Shown here piece after piece: positions 1 to 7,601 of a stretch of 64,000 bases of DNA. Position 1 is the first letter of the stretch. Each line of letters starts with the position of its first letter. A program made the position numbers and the translations under genes. The notes beneath the pieces were generated by a model, which was not told the origin of the DNA, did no database searches, and worked only from the letters and a program-made list of their open reading frames with translations. This DNA comes from Halalkalibacillus halophilus DSM 18494 (GTDB taxonomy: Bacteria; Bacillota; Bacilli; Bacillales; Alkalibacillaceae), in contig NZ_AUHI01000004.1 of assembly GCF_000423105.1 (NCBI RefSeq), forward strand, positions 310,001-374,000, written 5' to 3'.

Positions 1-1
1 A

Positions 2-241
2 AATACAATACGGGATGAGGAAATGGAAACCCCTGACCAGTCGTACGAAAAACAGGAGAGCATTCAGGCGATCTTGGCCAAAATGAAAATATTAAACCAA
101 AAAGAACAATTGGTTTTAAGTTTATTTTACAAAGAAGAATTAACTTTAACCGAAATTGGAGAAGTTATGGATTTATCTACTTCAAGAATCAGTCAAATTC
201 ATAGCAAGGCTATCACACGATTACGAAATGAACTTACGTAA
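2..241 (+). CDS. sigD: RNA polymerase sigma factor SigD, C-terminal end (cut by window edge)
   Basis: This is the last 79 codons of a sigma-28 (FliA/WhiG/SigD) family factor; the reading frame is open to the left edge, so the start lies outside the window. The visible part is region 4: a helix-turn-helix around LTEIGEVMDLSTSRISQ that reads the -35 element, followed by the conserved IHSKAITRLR tail. SigD directs RNA polymerase to late flagellar, chemotaxis and autolysin genes. Its position just before FapA, swrB and rpsB is the same as at the end of the long fla/che operon of Bacillaceae. The identification rests on region 4 plus synteny. Confidence 0.88.
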   Translation, partial: NTIRDEEMETPDQSYEKQESIQAILAKMKILNQKEQLVLSLFYKEELTLTEIGEVMDLSTSRISQIHSKAITRLRNELT

Positions 242-281
242 TGTATTTTTCTAGCTTCTATAAAATATGAAGGTGATGTCA

Positions 282-1739
282 ATGGAATTAAACAACTTAA
301 TTATCTTACATATAAATAAAAATAAAATGCAGGCATCACTGGAGCTTAGTCCCGCAGCAAGGAAGATGCTAGTTCCTTCTCAGGATTCTGAAGAAAAACC
401 AGAGACAGAGGACGAGTTTGATGTCGATACACTTAAATCGATTGTAACGATTGAAAATGTTTTAGAATACTTAAAAGAAATGCAGATTATCTACGGTATA
501 CATAAAGAATCATTAGCTTATTTTTGTAGAGATTTTACTGAATTAGAAGAAAAAGTTGAAGTTGCGCATGGAAGTGAGCCGATCGATGGGGAAGATGGCG
601 ATGTGGAATATCATGTAAGCCTTGCAACCTCATTTAGAGTAGATGATTATCAGCACTCAATTAATTTTAAAGATATGATGAAAATTCCTATAGTTGAGGT
701 AGGGGACCGATTATTAACCATAGTACCGCCTACAGAGGGAACTGCTGGCACGAATATCTATAACGAATCGCTTCCTGCAAAACCAGGTAAAGAAGTTAAG
801 TTAAAGACAGGAGAAAACACGAAATATAATCCAGAAGACCGTACGATTTATGCAACAGATAGTGGACAGGTAAGCCTCACGGAGAAAGATATTAATGTGT
901 TGCCTGTTTATGAAGTAAATGATGACATAGATTTAAAGACAGGTAATATAGATTTTAACGGTTCTATTGTAATTAGAGGGGACGTTCCAGATGGTTTTTC
1001 ATTAAAAGCTAGAGGGGATGTTACGATAAAAGGGTTGGTTGAAGCAGCAGACATCGATGCTGGGGGATCTATTTTTATTAAAGAAGGCATTTCTGCATTA
1101 GGTAAAGGAAGGTTACGTGCGAACTTAGATATACATGTAGGAAATGTGAATCAGGGGATTTTAGAAGCTGGCAGAGATGTCGTTGTACAAAATTCTATTT
1201 TACATAGTCAGATTATTGCTAGAGAAAAGGTGTATTGCCAAAAAGGTAATATTATTGGTGGATCTATCTCTGCAGGAAAGCTTGTAGAGGGAAAAGATAT
1301 TGGTAATAGGTTAAGTACGAAGACAACTGTTTATTTAGGTGCAAATAAAAAAGTTTTAGAGAAAAAAACATATGTAGAAGAACGAATGAAAGAACTTACC
1401 GATCAGATTAAAAAGTTGGAGCTTATAGGAAATAAGGTAGAACAATTGAGTAAGGTGAGAGATTTATCAAGTAAAGAAAGAATTACTCTCTTAAGACAAA
1501 GACATTCGATAGAGAAGGCAAAATTAGAATTATCTGAGTTAGATGAGGAATACCAGCTTGTACAATTGCAGAGTGAGGGTGATTCTCCAGTTCAAGATTT
1601 TGTGAAGGTGAACGTTAATGGTATAATGTATCCAAATGTTGAAATCGTGTCTGGTAAGTATACACATGTTGTCAAAAAACAAAGCAATTATATTTCTGTT
1701 GTGTATCGTGATCGCGATTTTTCAATTGTCCCTTTATAA
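282..1739 (+). CDS. FapA (DUF342) family protein
   Basis: A 485-residue protein of the FapA/DUF342 family, the large beta-helical proteins found in flagellar operons of many Firmicutes and other bacteria. The central part (about residues 130-340) is rich in short Gly-ending strands (for example VIRGDVPDGF and GRDVVVQNS), typical of the family's repeat domain. Residues about 360-430 are a charged, probably coiled-coil segment. The ATG at 267 is in frame, but an AGGTGA site at 271-276 lies five bases before the ATG at 282, so 282 is preferred. The molecular role is not settled; a function in polar or flagellar organisation has been proposed for relatives. It sits between sigD and swrB. Confidence 0.85.
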   Translation: MELNNLIILHINKNKMQASLELSPAARKMLVPSQDSEEKPETEDEFDVDTLKSIVTIENVLEYLKEMQIIYGIHKESLAYFCRDFTELEEKVEVAHGSEPIDGEDGDVEYHVSLATSFRVDDYQHSINFKDMMKIPIVEVGDRLLTIVPPTEGTAGTNIYNESLPAKPGKEVKLKTGENTKYNPEDRTIYATDSGQVSLTEKDINVLPVYEVNDDIDLKTGNIDFNGSIVIRGDVPDGFSLKARGDVTIKGLVEAADIDAGGSIFIKEGISALGKGRLRANLDIHVGNVNQGILEAGRDVVVQNSILHSQIIAREKVYCQKGNIIGGSISAGKLVEGKDIGNRLSTKTTVYLGANKKVLEKKTYVEERMKELTDQIKKLELIGNKVEQLSKVRDLSSKERITLLRQRHSIEKAKLELSELDEEYQLVQLQSEGDSPVQDFVKVNVNGIMYPNVEIVSGKYTHVVKKQSNYISVVYRDRDFSIVPL

Positions 1740-1759
1740 GTTGGAAAGGATGAGTATTT

Positions 1760-2068
1760 ATGAGTTGGAAAGCTGTTGAATTACAGGTTGCACTTCCACG
1801 GACTCAAGATGCCGGCCAACTTCAAGATCAATTACAACAAAGAGGTCAATTAATGCAGGATAGATTACAAGACGAACACATTCATGAACTTAATCGAAAA
1901 CGGAAAGCAGTAATTGAAGCCAATAATTCTGAGAATGTTCTCGTTGATAAAGACGGTGCAAATTCGAATGAATTATTTGATAAAGGAGAATCTTCGACAG
2001 ATAAAGGTAATAAACAGACAGACATTGACCACCCATACTTAGGGAAGCAAATAGATTTCTCCGGATAG
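1760..2068 (+). CDS. Small conserved protein of the sigD-swrB interval, function unknown
   Basis: A 102-residue hydrophilic protein with no signal peptide or membrane segment. The N-terminal half (MSWKAVELQVALPRTQDAG, then a Gln-rich stretch) looks like one amphipathic helix with coiled-coil character; the C-terminal half is Asn/Asp/Lys-rich and probably disordered. A GGAAAGGA ribosome site precedes the ATG. Similar short proteins with the same opening motif occur at this place in other Bacillaceae (recalled, not searched). Lying between FapA and swrB, it is probably cotranscribed with motility genes. It is not recognised as any characterised family. Confidence 0.7.
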   Translation: MSWKAVELQVALPRTQDAGQLQDQLQQRGQLMQDRLQDEHIHELNRKRKAVIEANNSENVLVDKDGANSNELFDKGESSTDKGNKQTDIDHPYLGKQIDFSG

Positions 2069-2069
2069 C

Positions 2070-2083
2070 AGGTGATTATACTG
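2070..2083 (+). promoter_or_regulatory. swrB: Ribosome binding site deciding an unusual CTG start for swrB
   Basis: AGGTGA at 2070-2075 is followed by five bases and then CTG at 2081-2083. The only other in-frame start-like codons are GTG at 2072, which lies inside the Shine-Dalgarno sequence, and ATT/ATA between them. The same AGGTGA-plus-five spacing serves the ATGs at 282, 21011 and 52248, so CTG is the best-placed start here. Inferred from spacing only. Confidence 0.5.
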
Positions 2084-2647
2084 GAAATATTTAATTTGAT
2101 TTTACATGGTGTCACCTTCATTATTATTTTCTTTTTATATCAAAAGATTAAAGAGAAGCCAAAAGGTGAGAAACATGTAGAACGAAGAATACAAGAGTTT
2201 GAAGATATTTTTAATTCTTATTTATTGGAATTAAAAGATGAAAATAAAAAGTTTTTACAACAGATGAGTGAAATCGAGCAAAAGAAGCAACATTCTAGTT
2301 CCTTAGATTCTAAAGCTAATAATGAGCGGACCATAGAAGAGCCATTAAACATCACAGAAACTGATCAACTTTCAAGGCAAAAGAATAACAAAAGAAACCC
2401 CTATTCAATGAAGGCTCCTTCAGCTATAAAAGCAGAACATGAAGATAAATATTCCGAACGAGAAAGTACTACATATCAACCCCCAACACTTGATATGGAA
2501 GATCAAGTAGAAATACAGTCGACCCCTTCACAGATCCATCAGCTTCATCATCAAGGTTTAACTATTGATGAAATTGCCAAGTCTTTAGATATAGGGCGGA
2601 CAGAAGTTGAGTTAATCTTAAAATTTAACCAAAAACTGAGTAAATAA
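2081..2647 (+). CDS. swrB: SwrB-like swarming/flagellar assembly protein
   Basis: A protein of about 188 residues with one N-terminal membrane segment (LILHGVTFIIIFFLYQ), a long charged coiled-coil and linker region, and a C-terminal helix-turn-helix-like segment (LTIDEIAKSLDIGRTEVELI). This layout and the position between sigD and rpsB match SwrB (YlxL) of B. subtilis, a single-pass protein that promotes assembly and activation of the flagellar export apparatus. B. subtilis SwrB is somewhat shorter; the extra length is in the low-complexity linker. The start is taken as CTG at 2081. A GTG at 2072 would add three residues but sits in the ribosome site. Confidence 0.75.
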   Translation: MEIFNLILHGVTFIIIFFLYQKIKEKPKGEKHVERRIQEFEDIFNSYLLELKDENKKFLQQMSEIEQKKQHSSSLDSKANNERTIEEPLNITETDQLSRQKNNKRNPYSMKAPSAIKAEHEDKYSERESTTYQPPTLDMEDQVEIQSTPSQIHQLHHQGLTIDEIAKSLDIGRTEVELILKFNQKLSK

Positions 2648-2650
2648 TAC

Positions 2651-2679
2651 TTGATACAAAAAGCGCCATATGGTATATT
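2651..2679 (+). promoter_or_regulatory. rpsB: Sigma-A promoter of rpsB-tsf
   Basis: TTGATA at 2651-2656 and TATATT at 2674-2679 are separated by 17 bases. Transcription would begin near 2686, leaving a leader of about 110 bases before rpsB. Confidence 0.7.
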
Positions 2680-2685
2680 TACTTT

Positions 2686-2798
2686 TGGTGTTAATACACA
2701 CGCTTAAGGAGATAAACAGAGGTGCTCATTAAATATGAGTTTTGTTTATTGATGAGTTAAAGCGGAGGAAAAATAAAACCAATCGAGGAGGAATTAAA
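2686..2798 (+). promoter_or_regulatory. rpsB: rpsB mRNA leader with alternative hairpins
   Basis: The leader can fold with TAAACA (2713-2718) pairing TGTTTA (2743-2748) around an inner CTCAT (2725-2729)/ATGAG (2735-2739) stem. A second ATGAG at 2752-2756 can compete for CTCAT. Ribosomal protein operons are commonly autoregulated through such leaders; whether S2 binds here is inference. Confidence 0.45.
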
Positions 2799-3542
2799 AT
2801 GGCAGCTATTTCAATGAAGCAGCTATTAGAAGCAGGTGTACACTTTGGACACCAAACACGTCGTTGGAACCCGAAGATGAGTAAATATATCTTCACAGAA
2901 CGTAACGGCATTTACATTATTGACTTACAGAAAACAGTTAAGAAAGTGGACGAGGCTTTCAACTTTATCAAAGAAGTCGCTCAAGACGGTGGTAAAGTAC
3001 TTTTCGTAGGTACTAAAAAGCAAGCACAAGATACGATTAAGGAAGAGGCTATTCGTTCAGGTATGTACTACATTAACCAGCGTTGGTTAGGTGGAACATT
3101 AACAAACTTCCAAACAATCGAAAAACGTGTTAATCGTTTGAAAGATATTGAAAGAATGGAAGAAGACGGTACATTTGACGTACTTCCTAAAAAAGAAGTT
3201 GTAATGATTCTTAAAGAAAAAGATCGTCTAGAGAAGTTCTTAGGCGGGGTTAAAGAAATGGCAGGCGTTCCAGATGTTCTGTTTATCGTAGACCCTCGTA
3301 AAGAACGTATTGCAGTTAAGGAAGCACAAAAGTTAAACATCCCTATCGTGGCGATGGTTGATACTAACTGTGATCCAGATGAAATTGACTATGTAATTCC
3401 TGCAAACGATGATGCGATCCGTGCGGTGAAGTTAATCACTACAAGTATTGCGGATGCAATCTTAGAAGTTAAACAGGGTGAAGTAATTGAAGAAGTAGTT
3501 GCTGAAGAAGTTGTAGAAGAAACAGAAGCAACGAAAGAGTAA
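2799..3542 (+). CDS. rpsB: 30S ribosomal protein S2
   Basis: Full-length S2 (247 residues), which joins the 30S subunit late and helps anchor S1 or the mRNA near the Shine-Dalgarno duplex. The family signature is plain: LLEAGVHFGHQTRRWNPKM at the N-terminus, WLGGTLTNFQT, and VPDVLFIVDPRKER with IVAMVDTNCDPD near the C-terminus. The tail after IADAILEV is a short run of Glu/Val repeats, usual in Bacillaceae. The start at 2799 follows GAGGAGGA. Longer in-frame starts upstream lie in the leader and were rejected. It is the first gene of the rpsB-tsf pair and is followed by a hairpin that probably sets the S2:EF-Ts ratio. Confidence 0.98.
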   Translation: MAAISMKQLLEAGVHFGHQTRRWNPKMSKYIFTERNGIYIIDLQKTVKKVDEAFNFIKEVAQDGGKVLFVGTKKQAQDTIKEEAIRSGMYYINQRWLGGTLTNFQTIEKRVNRLKDIERMEEDGTFDVLPKKEVVMILKEKDRLEKFLGGVKEMAGVPDVLFIVDPRKERIAVKEAQKLNIPIVAMVDTNCDPDEIDYVIPANDDAIRAVKLITTSIADAILEVKQGEVIEEVVAEEVVEETEATKE

Positions 3543-3551
3543 AAAGGTTAC

Positions 3552-3587
3552 GGGTGATAAGAGGGTGAGCCTTTTATCACCCTTTTT
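3552..3587 (+). terminator. Attenuating terminator between rpsB and tsf
   Basis: GGGTGATAA (3552-3560) pairs with TTATCACCC (3574-3582), followed by five T. Partial read-through would let tsf be expressed at a lower level than rpsB. Confidence 0.75.
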
Positions 3588-3632
3588 AAAGCAATTAATA
3601 TCAAGGTTTTAATATAAGGAGGAACTTTTACT

Positions 3633-4517
3633 ATGGCTATTTCTGCTAAATTAGTTAAAGAATTGCGCGAAAAAACTGGCGCTGGAATGATGGATTGTAA
3701 AAATGCTCTACAAGAAACAGATGGAGATTTAGATCAAGCTGTTGATTACCTTCGTGAAAAAGGAATTTCTAAAGCTGCTAAAAAGGCAGACCGTATTGCT
3801 GCAGAAGGTTCAGCTCACGTTGTATCTAAAGGAAATGAAGCTGTTATAATTGAAGTGAATGCAGAAACTGACTTTGTTGCTAAGAATGATCAGTTCAAAA
3901 ACTTACTAGATCAATTAGCAACTCATATCCTTAACCAAAAACCTGCTAATGTTGAAGAAGCATTAAGCCAGAAGCTTCATGGGGAAGGAGATACAATTGA
4001 AGAGTATATCACTTCTAACATTGCAAAGATTGGAGAGAAGCTCTCTCTTCGTCGTTTTGAAATCTTAACAAAAGGTGATAATGCTGCATTTGGTGCTTAT
4101 ATGCATATGGGTGGAAAAATCGGTGTATTATCTTTAGTTGAAGGTACTTCAGATGAAGCTGTGGCTAAGGACATTGCTATGCATGTAGCAGCAATCAATC
4201 CAACTTACTTGTCTCGTGATAACGTATCTCAAGAAGTAGTTGAACAAGAGCGTGAAGTTCTTAAGCAACAGGCAATGAATGAAGGAAAACCTGAAAACAT
4301 TGTAGAAAAAATGGTTGAAGGTCGCTTAGGAAAATACTTTGAAGAAATTTGTCTTTTAGATCAGTCTTTCGTAAAAGATCCGGATCAAAAAGTTAAAAAT
4401 TATTTAGAGTCAAAAGGCGCATCTGTGAAAACTTTTGTCCGTTATGAAGTTGGCGAAGGTATGGAAAAGCGTGAAGAAAACTTTGCTGATGAAGTAATGA
4501 GTCAAGTGAAGAAATAA
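3633..4517 (+). CDS. tsf: Elongation factor Ts
   Basis: EF-Ts (294 residues), the guanine nucleotide exchange factor that regenerates EF-Tu-GTP. The N-terminal UBA-like module is clear (LVKELREKTGAGMMDCKNAL), followed by the DFVAKND motif and the core dimerisation domain containing HMGGKIGVL. A second family signature, NPTYLSRDNVS, precedes the C-terminal QSFVKDPDQKV segment. Length is standard. An AAGGAGG site lies just upstream of ATG 3633. Located downstream of rpsB as in nearly all bacteria. Confidence 0.98.
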   Translation: MAISAKLVKELREKTGAGMMDCKNALQETDGDLDQAVDYLREKGISKAAKKADRIAAEGSAHVVSKGNEAVIIEVNAETDFVAKNDQFKNLLDQLATHILNQKPANVEEALSQKLHGEGDTIEEYITSNIAKIGEKLSLRRFEILTKGDNAAFGAYMHMGGKIGVLSLVEGTSDEAVAKDIAMHVAAINPTYLSRDNVSQEVVEQEREVLKQQAMNEGKPENIVEKMVEGRLGKYFEEICLLDQSFVKDPDQKVKNYLESKGASVKTFVRYEVGEGMEKREENFADEVMSQVKK

Positions 4518-4529
4518 ATAAATGATCTG

Positions 4530-4559
4530 TAGGGGACACTGCTCGTGTTCCCTATTTTC
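4530..4559 (+). terminator. Terminator between tsf and pyrH
   Basis: TAGGGGACAC (4530-4539) pairs with GTGTTCCCTA (4545-4554) with one G-T wobble and a 5-base loop, followed by TTTTC. The run of T is short, so termination may be partial. Confidence 0.6.
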
Positions 4560-4601
4560 AAAAATAGTTATTTACATACACCATATTCTGCGGAGGTAAT
4601 T

Positions 4602-5330
4602 ATGAATACACCTAAATATAAGAGAATTGTATTGAAGTTAAGTGGAGAAGCATTGGCTGGTAAAGAAGGAAATGGAATCGACCCTGCATTTATTAAATCT
4701 ATTGCTCAACAGATTAAAGATATACACGATCTTGGAATAGAAATAGCAATTGTTGTTGGTGGGGGAAATATTTGGCGTGGAAAAGTCGGTAGTGAAGTAG
4801 GTATGGACCGAGCGAATGCGGATTATATGGGAATGCTTGCCACTGTAATGAACTCTTTAGCGCTTCAAGATAGTTTAGAGAATTTGGATGTTCAAACACG
4901 TGTTCAAACGTCAATTGAAATGCGCCAAGTTGCTGAACCTTATATTCGTAGGAAGGCCATGAGACATTTAGAGAAAAAGCGTGTCGTTATTTTTGCAGGT
5001 GGAACAGGAAACCCATACTTTTCTACAGATACTACTGCTGCCTTACGTGCTGCAGAGGTGGAAGCAGATGTGATCCTGATGGCTAAAAATAATGTAGACG
5101 GCGTTTATTCAGATGATCCTACCTTAAATGAAGAGGCATTTAAATACAATGAATTATCTTATTTACAAGTTTTAAATCAAGGTTTAGGTGTTATGGATTC
5201 AACAGCATCATCTTTATGTATGGACAACGATATTGCATTAATAGTATTCTCTATTATGGATGAAGGTAATATTAAAAGAGTAGTTACCGGTGAAGAAATT
5301 GGTACATTAATTAGGAGGAAATCAGAATGA
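4602..5330 (+). CDS. pyrH: Uridylate kinase (UMP kinase)
   Basis: UMP kinase of the amino-acid-kinase fold (242 residues), converting UMP and ATP to UDP; it is hexameric and regulated by GTP and UTP in relatives. Visible motifs are VLKLSGEAL at the N-terminus, the glycine-rich VVGGGNIWRG loop, the MGMLATVMNSLALQD helix, and AGGTGNPYFSTDTTAALRA with the nucleotide-binding KNNVDGVYSDDP. The start at 4602 follows CGGAGG; an upstream in-frame start at 4545 overlaps the terminator and is rejected. Its last four bases overlap frr, so the two are translationally coupled. Confidence 0.97.
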   Translation: MNTPKYKRIVLKLSGEALAGKEGNGIDPAFIKSIAQQIKDIHDLGIEIAIVVGGGNIWRGKVGSEVGMDRANADYMGMLATVMNSLALQDSLENLDVQTRVQTSIEMRQVAEPYIRRKAMRHLEKKRVVIFAGGTGNPYFSTDTTAALRAAEVEADVILMAKNNVDGVYSDDPTLNEEAFKYNELSYLQVLNQGLGVMDSTASSLCMDNDIALIVFSIMDEGNIKRVVTGEEIGTLIRRKSE

Positions 5331-5884
5331 GTGAAGCAGTATTAAAAGATTGTCAAAAAAAAATGACGAAAGCAGTAGAAGCTTTTTCTAAGCAACTTTC
5401 TACAGTTAGAACTGGAAGAGCTAACCCGGCTATATTAGACAACGTGTATGTGGACTACTATGGTGCAAGCACACCACTTAATCAATTAGCTACCATTTCA
5501 GCTCCAGAAGCTAGAATGTTAATTATCACGCCATTTGATAAATCCGCGATGGGTGACATTGAAAAGGGAATTCAAAAAGCTGATCTCGGATTAACTCCAA
5601 ACAATGACGGAAATATTATTCGTATTAATATTCCCGCGTTAACTGAAGAGCGCAGAAAAGAACTTGTTAAGATTACACGAAAGTATGCAGAAGATGCTCG
5701 TGTACAAATTAGAAACATCCGTAGAGATGCAAATGAGCAGTTAAAGAAACTAGAAAAATCTGGAGATATCACAGAAGATGATTCTAGAAATTATCAAGAA
5801 TCCGTACAAAAGTCTACAGATAAAAACATCAAAGAAATTGACCAACTTTTAGAACAAAAAGAACAAGCAATTACAGGAGTATAG
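5327..5884 (+). CDS. frr: Ribosome recycling factor
   Basis: RRF (185 residues), which with EF-G splits post-termination ribosomes. The family features are the long three-helix bundle with VRTGRANPAILD near the N-terminus, VDYYGASTPLNQLATIS, and RKELVKITRKYAEDARVQIRNIRRDAN in the second half. The ATG overlaps the pyrH stop, with a strong AGGAGG site inside the end of pyrH. Length matches the family exactly. It ends the tsf/pyrH/frr block before a strong terminator. Confidence 0.98.
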   Translation: MSEAVLKDCQKKMTKAVEAFSKQLSTVRTGRANPAILDNVYVDYYGASTPLNQLATISAPEARMLIITPFDKSAMGDIEKGIQKADLGLTPNNDGNIIRINIPALTEERRKELVKITRKYAEDARVQIRNIRRDANEQLKKLEKSGDITEDDSRNYQESVQKSTDKNIKEIDQLLEQKEQAITGV

Positions 5885-5906
5885 TAGAATAGAAGAAAAG
5901 AGAATT

Positions 5907-5940
5907 AGCTTTCGCTTGATTAGCGAAAGCTTCATTTTTC
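5907..5940 (+). terminator. Terminator after frr
   Basis: AGCTTTCGCT (5907-5916) pairs perfectly with AGCGAAAGCT (5922-5931), loop TGATT, followed by a T-rich tail. Flanking GAAGAAAA/TTTTCTTC can extend the stem. Confidence 0.85.
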
Positions 5941-6034
5941 TTCTATCTTTTTTTAGTATTTTTAAGTATGATTATTGTAGAATGAATAAACTAGATAAAT
6001 TATATATCACATACATTGGTAGTGAGGGATAACT

Positions 6035-6784
6035 ATGCTTTTTCAGTCGAAATCGCAACAGGTAAAACAATCAGAATTGGATTATGATAATATTCCAAAA
6101 CATATAGCGATCATAATGGATGGCAATGGAAGATGGGCGAAACAAAGAGCGCTTCCAAGAATTGCTGGTCACCGTGAAGGAATGAAAACAATTCAAAAAG
6201 TAGTAAAGCATGCAGTTGACTTAAATGTGCAAGCTCTAACGCTTTACGCATTTTCCACAGAAAACTGGAAACGACCTAAAAGTGAAGTAGAGTTTATCTT
6301 GAAGTTGCCTTCTCGATTTTTAGATCAATACTTACCAGAATTAGTAGAAAACAATGTGCGAGTGACAACGATTGGCGATTTTGAATCTTTACCGGAATTT
6401 ACACAAGAAGCAGTTAATCAAGCAAAAGAAAAAACGAAGAATAACACTGGTTTAGTACTTAACTTTGCGTTGAATTATGGAAGTAGGAAAGAATTAATTG
6501 ATGCTGTACAAAAAATTTCAACTTCTGTAAAAGATGGAGATCTTTCTACTGATGAGATTGATGAAGAGTTGTTTAGTAAATACTTATATACGTACGATCT
6601 TCCTGAACCAGAATTAATGATTCGTACAAGTGGGGAAAAAAGACTTAGCAATTACTTGCTTTGGCAGTTAGCATATGCCGAGTTTTATTTTACCGAAAGA
6701 TATTGGCCTGCTTTTGATGAAGCATCATTAGATGAAGCTATTTTAGAATATCAACATCGAAAGAGAAGGTTCGGTGGATTATAG
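6035..6784 (+). CDS. uppS: Undecaprenyl diphosphate synthase (isoprenyl transferase)
   Basis: Cis-prenyltransferase (249 residues) that adds eight isopentenyl units to farnesyl diphosphate, making the C55 lipid carrier for peptidoglycan and teichoic acid. The catalytic motif IAIIMDGNGRWA (Asp29) and the following HREGMK are present, as are LTLYAFSTENW, NFALNYGSR and the C-terminal RTSGEKRLSNYLLWQ with the acidic metal-binding end. It opens a cell-envelope operon with cdsA, dxr and rseP. The frr terminator just upstream implies its own promoter in 5940-6030, which I could not place with confidence. Confidence 0.97.
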   Translation: MLFQSKSQQVKQSELDYDNIPKHIAIIMDGNGRWAKQRALPRIAGHREGMKTIQKVVKHAVDLNVQALTLYAFSTENWKRPKSEVEFILKLPSRFLDQYLPELVENNVRVTTIGDFESLPEFTQEAVNQAKEKTKNNTGLVLNFALNYGSRKELIDAVQKISTSVKDGDLSTDEIDEELFSKYLYTYDLPEPELMIRTSGEKRLSNYLLWQLAYAEFYFTERYWPAFDEASLDEAILEYQHRKRRFGGL

Positions 6785-6797
6785 GATGTGTCTTTAA

Positions 6798-7586
6798 ATG
6801 ATCATTAGAATTATAACAGCAATTATCGGTCTATTAATTTTTATTCCGCTTCTGATTGTCGGTGGCTGGCCATTATTTTTGCTAATCACATTATTAGCAT
6901 CAATTGGATTAAAAGAGTTGTTTCGTATGAAAAACATCCCGCTTCTTTCATTTCCTGCCATAATTAGTATGTTAGCTTTATGGATTTTTTATTTTAATTG
7001 GATGGAGCCAAGAGTTTTAGAAGCAATTCCTACAAATCCTGTTGAAATAGCTTTTGCACTTATTTTGATATTATTAGCATATTCCGTAGTCGTGAAAAAT
7101 CAATTTACTTTTCAAGATGCGGCTTTTATTTTATTATCTCTTGGTTATGTTGGGATCGGTTTTTATTATTTTCTTGCAACGAGAGAAATCGGTTTAGAAT
7201 ATATTTTATTTATTCTATTAATCATATGGTTAACAGATAGTGGCGCGTTTTTCTTTGGAAAATATACAGGTAAAAGAAAATTATGGCCTGCGATCAGCCC
7301 CAAGAAAACGGTTGAAGGTTTTGTAGGCGGAATTGCTTGTGCCGTAGTAATTGCAGTGATTTTTCAATTGAACTATCCAATCCATGAGTCAATGTTTGTA
7401 GTGATAATAGTTGCGATTATTGCTTCTGTTTTAGGACAACTCGGTGATTTAGTTGAATCAGCTCTAAAGCGAAGTTACCAAGTGAAGGACTCAGGTCAAT
7501 TGTTACCTGGACACGGAGGAGTTCTTGATCGTTTCGATAGTATGATTTTCATGTTACCATTCTTACACTTTATCCAATTTATATAA
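6798..7586 (+). CDS. cdsA: Phosphatidate cytidylyltransferase (CDP-diglyceride synthase)
   Basis: An integral membrane enzyme (262 residues) that makes CDP-diacylglycerol from phosphatidic acid and CTP, the branch point for phosphatidylglycerol (see pgsA at 40573). About eight hydrophobic segments are visible. The family signature near the C-terminus is intact: LKRSYQVKDSGQLLPGHGG followed by LDRFDS, with WLTDSGAFFFGKYTG and the SPKKTVEG loop earlier. Located 13 bases after uppS, in the conserved uppS-cdsA-dxr-rseP order. Confidence 0.95.
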   Translation: MIIRIITAIIGLLIFIPLLIVGGWPLFLLITLLASIGLKELFRMKNIPLLSFPAIISMLALWIFYFNWMEPRVLEAIPTNPVEIAFALILILLAYSVVVKNQFTFQDAAFILLSLGYVGIGFYYFLATREIGLEYILFILLIIWLTDSGAFFFGKYTGKRKLWPAISPKKTVEGFVGGIACAVVIAVIFQLNYPIHESMFVVIIVAIIASVLGQLGDLVESALKRSYQVKDSGQLLPGHGGVLDRFDSMIFMLPFLHFIQFI

Positions 7587-7601
7587 AATGAGGGCTTAAA
7601 T

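Noticed and set aside
5941..6034. Promoter for uppS
   Set aside because: Several TAGAAT/TATATA-like boxes occur in an AT-rich stretch, none with a convincing -35 at the right distance.
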